From the NCBI GenBank assembly GCA_900074745.1, contig LT598465.1:1054001-1118000 (forward strand): DNA of 64,000 nucleotides. The letters are read 5' to 3'. Below are positions 11,412-20,553 of this stretch, one piece after another; the stretch's first letter is position 1, and the number at the start of each line of letters is the position of its first letter. The notes beneath the pieces are model-generated. The model was given only the letters and a program-made list of their open reading frames with translations, ran no database searches and was not told the DNA's origin. Origin of the DNA: Lachancea mirantina. Taxonomy: Eukaryota; Ascomycota; Saccharomycetes; Saccharomycetales; Saccharomycetaceae. Position numbers and translations under genes: made by a program.

Positions 11412-11828
11412 ATCTCTAAAGTGAGCGCTTGGGTTCTTCTGGCTGATTGTCTAATTCGCGGTGCACAAAGTCTAGGTAGCACTCCCGAGGGTATTGGAGC
11501 GAAGAAAACTGCTTCAGAGTTCTTTACAGATGGCTCTTCTTCTCTTTTGGCATCGACTATTTTCTTGAAGCACAACGAACAAAAAGTTTTAGAGAAATGA
11601 GTTGTCGTTTCGAACGTCGGACCTGAATGAAGGTGCAAAATGCCGATGACCAAGTTGCAGAGAAGGAAGGAGTTAGCGATTTAGTCGAAAACAAAGCTGA
11701 GATATCGTGTCCTACGTAAAAACGTGTCCAGCCGTGGACGCAACTACCCATCATCATTTTTAGAAAGGGTCCTAGTCCTATTACCGTAATTCTCAGTTCC
11801 TGGAGCATAGAAAGCACCCATTGAGCAA
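11412..11828. other. Divergent promoter between HCR1 and PAR32
   Basis: 417 bases between two start codons. No ORF, RNA gene or strong known motif recognised; no GATAAG site was seen, although the PAR32 family is nitrogen-related. Confidence 0.35.
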
Positions 11829-12299
11829 ATGGCGCAAGAATATAAGGTTTCCACAGGACGGGGAGGTGCAGGAAATGTGGCAGTGACAAGCGACAAACCC
11901 GTACCAAAAATGGTCCCGCAGGGATCACAGACACCCAGTATCCTCCAACCGGTCTTCAGCACTGGTAGAGGCGGTGCTGGTAACATGCGTAAAAACGTGG
12001 ATTCCAAGATGACCCGAAAAGCACAAGATGTGGAGTACTCGGAAAATGAAGATCTAATAACAGAGGGGAATGTGGATGCCATAGATTCACGTGGCTCTAG
12101 GGGCGGGTCTTTGAAAGCGAAGAACAGCGAAGGGCTCAAGACTAAAAGAAGCAGGCCCGACCCTCCCAAAACGGTGGTGATAGGGCGCGGTGGAGCCGGG
12201 AATATACTTTCTCCGGCATCCAGTCGCAAGAGTAAAAGCAACAAGAACGAGAAGAAAGGACTCTGGAAGAAGATCAAAAGTGTATTCTCGAGCTCTTAG
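11829..12299 (+). CDS. PAR32: Par32-like protein with GRGGAGN repeats (DUF3602)
   Basis: 156 residues. Three copies of the family signature GRGGAGN are present, near residues 10, 50 and 117, separated by low-complexity, Ser/Lys-rich linkers, with a basic C-terminus. No membrane segment; the protein is probably largely disordered. S. cerevisiae Par32/Amu1 is heavily phosphorylated after TORC1 inhibition and inhibits the ammonium transporters Mep1 and Mep3 through the Npr1 pathway. S. cerevisiae Par32 is longer (about 295 residues), so this is a compact version. It is beside GLT1 as in S. cerevisiae (YDL173W, YDL171C), which puts two nitrogen-metabolism genes together. Confidence 0.88.
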   Translation: MAQEYKVSTGRGGAGNVAVTSDKPVPKMVPQGSQTPSILQPVFSTGRGGAGNMRKNVDSKMTRKAQDVEYSENEDLITEGNVDAIDSRGSRGGSLKAKNSEGLKTKRSRPDPPKTVVIGRGGAGNILSPASSRKSKSNKNEKKGLWKKIKSVFSSS

Positions 12300-12585
12300 C
12301 TTCATTATATGCACACACCTTAATGAGACAATGTCCTGCACTTTAATAACGATTAGCACGCTGATGATTTAATGATTTAAATAAAATAAGTTTAAAGGTT
12401 TGATCACTCGTAACATTCGGCTTCCGGGCCATTTTGTCCTGACTTACCACGCCGTTCCCAATAAATAGAATAACCACAAACCACTAAGGGCGCGAGAGGT
12501 ACGAGCTAGAAAACAAAAACCCCGGATAAGCTTTTCGAGAGTCGCAAAATAAATAATAAGTGTCTTTATCCTTGAGTTCAAGCAT

Positions 12586-15500
12586 TTAGACGGTGGAAGC
12601 CAACTCTTCCAAAAGTTTGTAGTCACGCTTCACAATACCACCATTTCCAGGCAGATTGGTGGTTCCCATCAAGTGACTGTCAATCGCAGTGGCACATTTT
12701 CTGCCTTCTTGAATTGCCCATACAATAAGAGATTGGCCTCTCCTGCAGTCACCGGCGGCAAAAACCTTGTTATCGCCAGTCGAGTAAGACGCATCATTGA
12801 CAGTGCCGATGGTTCCCCTTCTCGTCTTCTGAACACTAGGGTCTTCAAACAATTCGGGTCCGACAAATCCCATGGACAGGAGAACGATGTCAGCTTCAAA
12901 TATTTCTTCGCTGCCCGCTATCTCCACCATTTGCCACACCCCCGATTGCGATTTCTTCCACTCAACTCTCACTGTCTTGATAGCCTTCACTTGACCTTCC
13001 TCGTTGCCAATAAACTCCTTTGACAAAATACAGTATTCACGAGGATCTCTACCATAGTGCTCCTTAACTTCAGAGTGACCATAGTCGACTCTCATGACAC
13101 GGGGCCACTGTGGCCAAGGATTGTCTTTGCTACGCTCGGCAGGAGGTTGTGGAAGTAGTTCAAAGTTGAGAACCGAAGACGCGTTGTGTCTGACAGCTGT
13201 TCCAAGACAGTCATTACCAGTGTCACCACCTCCAATGACAATGACTTTTTTGCCCTCCACTTGGGCACGAATAGCACTCAAATCTTTGTCTAGCAGAGCC
13301 TGGGTATTGTTCTTAAGCAACGTCATGGCAAAATCAATGTTCTTCAATTCACGACCTGGAATCCTCAAGTCTCTTGGAATTGTAGATCCAATTGCATATA
13401 CAACAGCGTCGTTCTCAGCCTTCAACTCAGCCATAGAGATATCCTTGCCAATTTCTGTATTGGTAATGAACTGAATTCCCTCAGCAGCCAGAAGATCAAC
13501 ACGACGTTGGACAACGGACTTGTCTAATTTCATGTTAGGGATACCATACATCAAGAGACCACCGCAGCGATCGGCCCTTTCATAGACTGTGACATTATGG
13601 CCTGCTCTGTTGAGTTGGTCAGCGCAAGCCAAACCTGCTGGACCAGAACCGATAACCGCGATACGACGATCTGTGCGAACAGCAGGTGGGTTTGGTTGGA
13701 TCCACCCTTCCTTAAATGCATTGTCGATGATGAGTCTTTCAATAGACTTGATACCAACTGGATCATCAATGATACCAAGAGTACAGGCACCCTGACAAGG
13801 TGCTGGGCAGACTCTACCAGTAAACTCAGGAAAGTTGTTTGTTTCTAAGAGTTTGTCTAAGGCAAGTTTCCATTGATTTTTGAAAACCAACTCATTAAAC
13901 TTTGGAATGACGTTGGAAATTGGACAGCCAGTGTCAGAGCTGCAGAAAGGCACACCACAATCCATGCATCTTGCAGTTTGGTACTTCGCATCCTTCTTGG
14001 TAACGCAACTGGAAAGCTCTTTCCAGTCCTTTGTCCTTGTCTTGGCGTTTCTGTAAGACTCGTGGCGTAGTTTATACTTCATGAAACCGCGAATTTTCTC
14101 CACTTTTTCGACATTCTTCTCCAACTGATTAACATCTTGAACAGCATCCTCTAAATCAGTCACCTTTGGTTCCGCCAAGGTATTCCTGTGGCTGACCTTG
14201 TTAATTTTTTTGATCTTAGCAGAACGTAGTTCGTCAACTTCTCCGTTGGTGGCGTCGGCGCTCAAATCCGTTCCGGAATTGAATCTCTTGAGGAAAGTCG
14301 CGATGTTTTTTTCATCGGCCTTCGCCTTGTCCGCAGCCTCCTTCTCCAAAACCTTTTTATAGTCTGACGGGATAACCTTAACAAAGTTCTTCAAGTAGTG
14401 GTTGAACTTACCGAGAATTCTTTCTGCTAACTCGGAGTGAGTGTAATTGAAATGCTCTTGAATCAAATTCTTGACAAATGCAATTTCAACAGGATCTATC
14501 AAACCTTGTAGTTCGACGGACTCAGAGTTGATTTTTCCCACAAAATCATCGTAATCAGAAGTGAGACAGTAAACAATACCACCAGTAGCACCAGAGAAAG
14601 CATTTAGAGACTCCATCTGGGAAAGAACAACGGCTCTTCCACCTGTCATGTACTCAAAGGCATTATTACCCTTCACCCTCTCGACAACAATCGTGGCACC
14701 TGAGTTACGGACGCAGAAACGCTCACCAGCGGACCCCGAGATGAAAGCGGTTCCCGAAGTCGCACCATAGAAACAGGTGTTACCAATGATAACGTTTTCA
14801 TCACTCTTGAACTTAGAGCCCTCAGGTGGTCTGATGACCAATCTACCTCCGGATAGACCTTTTCCGACGTAATCGTTGGCGTCTCCATCCAGAATAAAGG
14901 TAACACCAGAAGCCAAGAAAGCACCGAAAGATTGTCCAGCCGAGCCCTCGATATTAACCACAACAGTATCTTGAGGTAATCCTTTCTCTCCAAATCTTTT
15001 AGAAATTCTATAAGACAACGTTGAGCCCAAAGCACGGTCGGTGTTTATGATGGTAGCATCAATGTTAACAGGTAGACCGCGATCCAAAGTAATTTCTGCT
15101 TCGTCAATCAATTTGTTATCTAGACGTGTGTGCAACTTCAAGTCCTGCTTTTTAGTAAATCTCGTTGCCACATGTGGACGAATGACGTGCGCCGGGGTCA
15201 AAATTGGTGACAGATCAATGTTAATAGCCTTTGTGCATACGTTGTCCCTCTTTCTTAGTTTCTCGGAGTGACCAACCATCTCGTCGATGGTACGATATCC
15301 GAGCTTCGCCATAATCTTCCGCAAGTCCTGAATGAGGTAAAAGAAGAAGTTGATGACATGTTCTGGTTGACCCTTGAATTTTTCTCTCAAGAGTGGATCT
15401 TGAGTAGCGATACCAACAGCACAAGCGTTCAAATGACATTTTCTCAACATTATGCATCCCATCGCAATCAAAGGAATGGTTGCCAAAGTGAACGACTCAG

Positions 15501-18500
15501 CACCGAGGAGAACCGCAACGGCGATATCGAAACCAGTTCTCAATTGACCGTCAGTTTGAACCACGACATTTCTTCTCAAGTCGTTTAGAACTAGGGTTTG
15601 ATGTGTTTCCGCCAACCCCAATTCCCATGGCAAACCGGCATACTTGATACCTGTCCACCGGGACGCACCGGTACCACCATCATGGCCAGACACTAGGATA
15701 TGGTCGGCCTTTGCCTTGGCAACACCAGACGCAACGATACCAACACCGACTTCAGATACAAGTTTGACAGAAATACCAGCCCGTGGGTTTGCGCACTTCA
15801 AATCGTAAATGAGTTGTTTTAAATCCTCGATAGAGTAGATATCATGATGAGGTGGAGGAGAGATGAGACCAACATAAGGTGTAGAGTGTCTGGTCTTAGC
15901 AATGTCTTTAGAAACCTTGTGGGCTGGTAGCTCACCACCTTCACCCGGCTTAGCACCTTGAGCGATTTTGATTTGAATTTCATCAGCGTCAGATAAGTAG
16001 TGAGATGTCACACCAAATCTCGCAGACGCCACTTGCTTGATAGCTGATCTCATCGTGTCACCGTTCGTGTTAACAATGGATCTCTCTGAGTCCTCACCAC
16101 CTTCACCACAGTTTGACTTTGCGCCAAGTCTGTTCATGGCAACAGCGAGAGTGGAATGAGCTTCCATAGAGATCGAACCATATGACATAGCGCCCGTCGC
16201 GAATCGTCTTGCGATTTCAGTCCATGGCTCCACCTGTTCTAGAGGGATAGATGTGGAGTTCTCAAAGTCGAGTTCCAGCAAGCCTCTCAATGTACAGTCC
16301 CTAATGGCCTCCATTTCCTTCTTAACATACATCTGCCAAGCGTCTTCATTTCTGTTACGAACAGAATCTTGCAAGGAGGCAATGGCCGTGGGATCATTAA
16401 TGTGCTTCGATCCGCCGTCCCTCCAATGGTATTCACCACTCTCAGGTAAATTGACAGATTTAGAGACAGTGAAGCGAGTTGGGAACCCACGCTCGTGCAT
16501 TGAGAAAGCATCTTGAGCAATGTATTCAAATGTCACACCCTTGATTCTCGATGCGGTGCCTGCAAAACACAGATCTACCACCGAGTTGTCCAGACCCAAA
16601 GCTTCAAAAATTTGCGCACCTTTGTAAGAAGCCAAAGTGGAGATACCCATCTTAGACATAACCTTTAAAATACCACCATCGACAGCGTGCTTGTAGTTTT
16701 CTAGCAAAGTCTCATCGTCCACCTTGTCATTGTCATCATCGACATTTCTGACAAGGCCCTCGTTATTCATTCTAACCAGAGTTTCCATGGCAAGGTATGG
16801 GAAAATACCATCACAACCATAACCCAAAAGAACGCAGAAATGGTGCACTTCTCTGGCTTCTCCGGTTTCCAAAATAAGCGCGACATGCGAACGCTGCTTG
16901 TTTCTGATCAAATGATGATGGATAGCACCTACAGCGATCAAGGATGAAATCGATAGGCGCGAGCTACCCATCTTTCTGTCGGAAATCATCAAAATACGTT
17001 TGCCATTTTCAATAGCATCCGAAGCTTCCTGTGTGATGCGCTCGATAGTAGCGGTGTAGCCAAGCAACCCCTGAGACTTTTCGAAAGTAATGTCGATATC
17101 GGCAACAGACCAGCTAGGATGGATTTTTTCGATGTTTTTGATAGCCTCAAACTCATTCCAATGCAGAATTGGCGACTTCAAAAGCAGGCGGTCACATTGA
17201 GATGGATGCATTTCCAACAAATTGCCTTGTGGGCCAACGTAGCATTCTAGAGACATAACATTGGCCTCACGAATAGGATCAATCGGAGGATTTGTCACTT
17301 GCGCAAACAGTTGTCTGAAATAGTCGTAAGTCAAGACAGGATCCTCATTCAAGCATGCAAGTGGGGCGTCATTGCCCATCGAACCCAACGCCTCTTTACC
17401 TCCGAGAGCCATTGGCACCAAAACTAATGACATTTGTTCATAGGTATAACCGTGTGCCATGAGACGTGGGTCCTGCTGCACCTTAAGTGGTTGCGTCTTT
17501 TCGGGCAAAAAGCTGGATGGTAGAAGCTTTGCAGCTCTTTTGAGTAGGTCGTCCATTTTGATTAACTTTGAGAGCCAAGACTTGTAGTCTTGTCTCTTTG
17601 CAAAGGACTCTTTCAACTTCTTGGTGTCCACCATCTCACCCTTAAGCGTGTCAACCAACAACATGTCACCTGGCTTTAGTTTACCCTTTTGAATAACAAG
17701 TGAGTTATCGACTTGAATGACACCAACTTCTGAACCACAAATAACGCGGTCATCGGAAGTGATGTAATAACGACATGGCCGCAATCCGTTTCTGTCCAAC
17801 ATTGCACCGGTATAGCGGCCATCAGTGAAATTGAGCAAAGCTGGTCCATCCCAAGGCTCCATCAAGCATGCAGCCCAGTCGAACCACGCCTTCAGGTCTG
17901 AGTCCATGTCTTTGTGATAAGCCTCGGGTACCATCATCATGATCGCTTCAGGCAAGGATAGAACACCATTGATAACCAAAAGCTCTAGCACGTTGTCTAG
18001 GGCAGCGGAGTCGGAGCCGCCTTCCTCAATAATTGGATACAGTTTGTCCAATTGGTCCTGGAAGGTTTCGGAGGCCATGACACCTTCACGGGCACGCATC
18101 CAATTCTTGTTACCACGCAACGTGTTGATTTCACCATTGTGGGCGATCCAACGCAGAGGCTGAGCTCTGTCCCACGAGGGGAAGGTATTGGTCGAGAAAC
18201 GAGAGTGCACAAGCGCCATGTGAGACTCGAAATGAGCATTGGTCAAGTCATGGTAATATTTGTAAACCTGGTCTGGCGTTAGTTGTCCCTTGTACACGAT
18301 TGTTCTGGAGTTCAAGGAACAGACGTAGAACCAGTTTTCGAGCCCAATGGCAACAGAAGCCTGCTTTCTCAAGATGTACAGTTGGGTCTGGAATTTGACG
18401 TCGAAACGTGATTGGAATTCGGACTCAGACAAAAGTCCATCGGTCTTGCCGGCGGCGTGCGCCTCGGACAACACCACGATGGGCTGAAGAATCGCCGGCT

Positions 18501-19062
18501 CGCGCGAGAGCGCGACAGCACCTAAAATGGACGAATCGCGAGGAACAGAACGCCAGCCTAGCACGGTAAGGCCGACAGAGTCAGCGAGCTGTTCGAACGT
18601 GCGGCAGGCGTTGTGGATGCCGCCCGTGTCGTCTTTTTTGAAAAAACAGTTACCCACGGCGTATTGGCCGCGGGGCGGAATTTCGATTCCGAGGTCCAGT
18701 TTGAACTCACGGCGCATGAATTCGTGCGGGATTCCCACCAGAATACCCGCGCCGTCACCGTTGCCTCCGGAGGACACCGCACCTCTGTGGGTCATGTTGC
18801 ACAGCAGATAGCGCGCATCGGAGACGATTTTGTGTGAGGGAGCACCCTTGATGTCCGCGACAAAACCAACACCACACGCGTCGCGCTCGTATTCCGGGTC
18901 GTACAGGCCTTGCTTGTCTGGTATAACGTTGGCCCACGAATGGTAGTGCTTCTTTGTCACGTGACCGTCGTTTCCCGAAGTTTCCGCGTCTTGCGTCATT
19001 TCGAACGGCATGCCGCCTTCGTACGCTTCTTCCTGCGGATCGTAGGAGTCAGAGCGGAGCAT
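12586..19062 (-). CDS. GLT1: NADH-dependent glutamate synthase (GOGAT)
   Basis: 2158 residues (S. cerevisiae 2145). It converts glutamine plus 2-oxoglutarate to two glutamates. A short propeptide ends before Cys63 (RDACGVGFVAD), the N-terminal nucleophile of the glutaminase class II domain (63-~480). A central domain follows, then the FMN synthase domain (~870-1250), with the 3Fe-4S cysteines in CIMLRKCHLNAC, and the GXGXG beta-helix domain (~1300-1520). A linker with coiled-coil character joins it to the fused NADH/FAD small-subunit-like part (~1690-2158), with CMDCGVPFC and C-x3-C-type Fe-S clusters and the dinucleotide motifs VIGSGPAGL and VIGGGDTGND. Large and small bacterial subunits are one chain here, as in all fungi. 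Confidence 0.97.
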   Translation of the reverse strand: MLRSDSYDPQEEAYEGGMPFEMTQDAETSGNDGHVTKKHYHSWANVIPDKQGLYDPEYERDACGVGFVADIKGAPSHKIVSDARYLLCNMTHRGAVSSGGNGDGAGILVGIPHEFMRREFKLDLGIEIPPRGQYAVGNCFFKKDDTGGIHNACRTFEQLADSVGLTVLGWRSVPRDSSILGAVALSREPAILQPIVVLSEAHAAGKTDGLLSESEFQSRFDVKFQTQLYILRKQASVAIGLENWFYVCSLNSRTIVYKGQLTPDQVYKYYHDLTNAHFESHMALVHSRFSTNTFPSWDRAQPLRWIAHNGEINTLRGNKNWMRAREGVMASETFQDQLDKLYPIIEEGGSDSAALDNVLELLVINGVLSLPEAIMMMVPEAYHKDMDSDLKAWFDWAACLMEPWDGPALLNFTDGRYTGAMLDRNGLRPCRYYITSDDRVICGSEVGVIQVDNSLVIQKGKLKPGDMLLVDTLKGEMVDTKKLKESFAKRQDYKSWLSKLIKMDDLLKRAAKLLPSSFLPEKTQPLKVQQDPRLMAHGYTYEQMSLVLVPMALGGKEALGSMGNDAPLACLNEDPVLTYDYFRQLFAQVTNPPIDPIREANVMSLECYVGPQGNLLEMHPSQCDRLLLKSPILHWNEFEAIKNIEKIHPSWSVADIDITFEKSQGLLGYTATIERITQEASDAIENGKRILMISDRKMGSSRLSISSLIAVGAIHHHLIRNKQRSHVALILETGEAREVHHFCVLLGYGCDGIFPYLAMETLVRMNNEGLVRNVDDDNDKVDDETLLENYKHAVDGGILKVMSKMGISTLASYKGAQIFEALGLDNSVVDLCFAGTASRIKGVTFEYIAQDAFSMHERGFPTRFTVSKSVNLPESGEYHWRDGGSKHINDPTAIASLQDSVRNRNEDAWQMYVKKEMEAIRDCTLRGLLELDFENSTSIPLEQVEPWTEIARRFATGAMSYGSISMEAHSTLAVAMNRLGAKSNCGEGGEDSERSIVNTNGDTMRSAIKQVASARFGVTSHYLSDADEIQIKIAQGAKPGEGGELPAHKVSKDIAKTRHSTPYVGLISPPPHHDIYSIEDLKQLIYDLKCANPRAGISVKLVSEVGVGIVASGVAKAKADHILVSGHDGGTGASRWTGIKYAGLPWELGLAETHQTLVLNDLRRNVVVQTDGQLRTGFDIAVAVLLGAESFTLATIPLIAMGCIMLRKCHLNACAVGIATQDPLLREKFKGQPEHVINFFFYLIQDLRKIMAKLGYRTIDEMVGHSEKLRKRDNVCTKAINIDLSPILTPAHVIRPHVATRFTKKQDLKLHTRLDNKLIDEAEITLDRGLPVNIDATIINTDRALGSTLSYRISKRFGEKGLPQDTVVVNIEGSAGQSFGAFLASGVTFILDGDANDYVGKGLSGGRLVIRPPEGSKFKSDENVIIGNTCFYGATSGTAFISGSAGERFCVRNSGATIVVERVKGNNAFEYMTGGRAVVLSQMESLNAFSGATGGIVYCLTSDYDDFVGKINSESVELQGLIDPVEIAFVKNLIQEHFNYTHSELAERILGKFNHYLKNFVKVIPSDYKKVLEKEAADKAKADEKNIATFLKRFNSGTDLSADATNGEVDELRSAKIKKINKVSHRNTLAEPKVTDLEDAVQDVNQLEKNVEKVEKIRGFMKYKLRHESYRNAKTRTKDWKELSSCVTKKDAKYQTARCMDCGVPFCSSDTGCPISNVIPKFNELVFKNQWKLALDKLLETNNFPEFTGRVCPAPCQGACTLGIIDDPVGIKSIERLIIDNAFKEGWIQPNPPAVRTDRRIAVIGSGPAGLACADQLNRAGHNVTVYERADRCGGLLMYGIPNMKLDKSVVQRRVDLLAAEGIQFITNTEIGKDISMAELKAENDAVVYAIGSTIPRDLRIPGRELKNIDFAMTLLKNNTQALLDKDLSAIRAQVEGKKVIVIGGGDTGNDCLGTAVRHNASSVLNFELLPQPPAERSKDNPWPQWPRVMRVDYGHSEVKEHYGRDPREYCILSKEFIGNEEGQVKAIKTVRVEWKKSQSGVWQMVEIAGSEEIFEADIVLLSMGFVGPELFEDPSVQKTRRGTIGTVNDASYSTGDNKVFAAGDCRRGQSLIVWAIQEGRKCATAIDSHLMGTTNLPGNGGIVKRDYKLLEELASTV

Positions 19063-19477
19063 TGTTGGATGGCGGGGGCTAGATATTATAGTTTTGGCTG
19101 CGCTACTTGGAAAAGTAGCTTGAAAAGGGGAATGCAGGTATACGTCGATCTACGACACGATCTGGTTTCCCTCTTCTTGTGTGTGTTGTTTGCGGTTGGC
19201 TGTCCACGAGCAGCAATTTCCCAGCTACCGTCTCTAGCGTTCACAAAATTCGAGCACGGCCTCAATCGTGTATCGGCCTCAAACCAAAGCTGAGTCTACG
19301 CTTCTTAGCTCACTGCTTGTCAAAGAAGTAGCTCTCTTGTTGATTTCTCGCAGGGGATGCTCCTGCTTGGTCGTGGTTTGTATGTGGTTAGTGGTCGGTA
19401 ACCGCCTAACTCCGCCACCCAGGTTCTCTTTTCGCGGACCTCTAATATATACCCATGACCCGCCAAGATAGGTAAGC

Positions 19478-19483
19478 TGACTC
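19478..19483 (+). promoter_or_regulatory. Possible Gcn4 core site (TGACTC)
   Basis: TGACTC core about 415 bases upstream of GLT1, a gene under Gcn4 control in S. cerevisiae. A single six-base match is weak evidence. Confidence 0.3.
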
Positions 19484-19840
19484 TCTAGACGGGGCCCATA
19501 GATAGCGAACGCCGAAGTGCGCGAGAGGGGACGCACGGCAATCAGTGGCCAATAGGATGAGGCCATCTCAGAAGCGCTCGTGGCGAAAATGGCGGAGATT
19601 TTTCCGCGCCGTGTTCTGAGCTGTTTTACAAAACGACATTTTCTCAGACCAATCTGCAGGATATTTACTTCTGCGAAGCTTTCTGTGCAGATTTTATGTG
19701 CGATAATGTTATGTAAGTCCGCTAACGCCGCTTTCTGAGCAGTAGCTCAATCGCAGCGCCCGTCACAAGTGACGCTCGAAGGGCTCCATGTGACTACTGG
19801 ACCCTGAAGGCTCACGGCAAAAGCTCAAGGCAAAACTCGA

Positions 19841-19873
19841 GGCAAACGCAAGGCAAACGCAAGGCAAACGCAA
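19841..19873 (+). repeat. 11-base tandem repeat, three exact copies
   Basis: GGCAAACGCAA is repeated three times without change, followed by a partial fourth (GGCAC) and preceded by looser GGCAAAA copies from about 19817. Confidence 0.85.
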
Positions 19874-20446
19874 GGCACTGGTTTTCTCGATGTGTGCATC
19901 GGGAATGCCGAACGTCAGAAGCGTTGTCTACTAGGGTTTCTGCTTTTCAAACGATGAGCTTGGCGCGGCTATTCGGCTGGAGTAGTGCAAATTTGCCGTT
20001 TGCACGCGGTCTTGACGCGTTTGTCGTTGCAAGTTGGAGTGGGTAGTAATCGAGTAATTCGTTCTGAGTGATATGACCTGTTTAGAAACGTAATACAGAG
20101 GGCAAGACGGAACAATGCCGTGGAAGAGGGAGTAATTGGTACCCGGCGGTTAAGCGGAGTTTCGTGGCTGGTACTACAACTTTGGTATCGCGGCTGGGGT
20201 CACAACGTTTCTGTCAAATAGTTTGGACAGCGAATCTTTTATGTTTTGAGAGGCGAAGTGCATTGCGACGGGCGGAGAATGAAACGATTAGTCTCATAGA
20301 GAAAAAAAGCGTGTCTTCGTCCCGTCATTGCGCTATCAGGTTATCTCAGCTCCAGCTGCGACGCGCCCCCGCGTTAAAAAGCACGGCGCTAGCACACAGC
20401 CTGGTGAGCCCTTTGGACGAAGCACATAATACTCTATTTACGTTTT

Positions 20447-20470
20447 CCGTTTAGGGTAAACTATAAACAA
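20447..20470 (+). promoter_or_regulatory. Mcm1 site joined to Forkhead sites, upstream of ASE1
   Basis: CC-GTTTAG-GG (20447-20456) fits the Mcm1 pattern CC-N6-GG. It overlaps GTAAAC (20456-20461) and is followed by TATAAACAA (20462-20470), an RYAAAYA Forkhead match. This Mcm1 plus Fkh layout is that of CLB2-cluster (G2/M) promoters. It ends 83 bases before the ASE1 start. Confidence 0.6.
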
Positions 20471-20553
20471 GCCGTTGTGTTCAAAATCTCATCAAGTGGA
20501 CAAAAACCATACAACTACAAAGCGGCAAGAGCCCTTCCTTCGAAGTCGGCCAG

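Larger units (their letters stand above)
19063..20553. other. Long intergenic region between GLT1 and ASE1 (divergent promoters)
   Basis: 1.49 kb without a supported gene. It holds a TGACTC Gcn4-type core at 19478-19483 (about 415 bases upstream of GLT1), an 11-base tandem repeat (19841-19873), one ACGCGT MCB-type site (20015-20020) and the Mcm1-Forkhead composite next to ASE1. Relative to S. cerevisiae this gap is a synteny break: GLT1 is on chromosome IV, ASE1 on XV. No tRNA or centromere was recognised. Confidence 0.5.

Noticed and set aside
10929-11424. Long antisense frames over HCR1
   Set aside because: They mirror the biased Asp/Lys codon pattern of HCR1 and are shadows of it.
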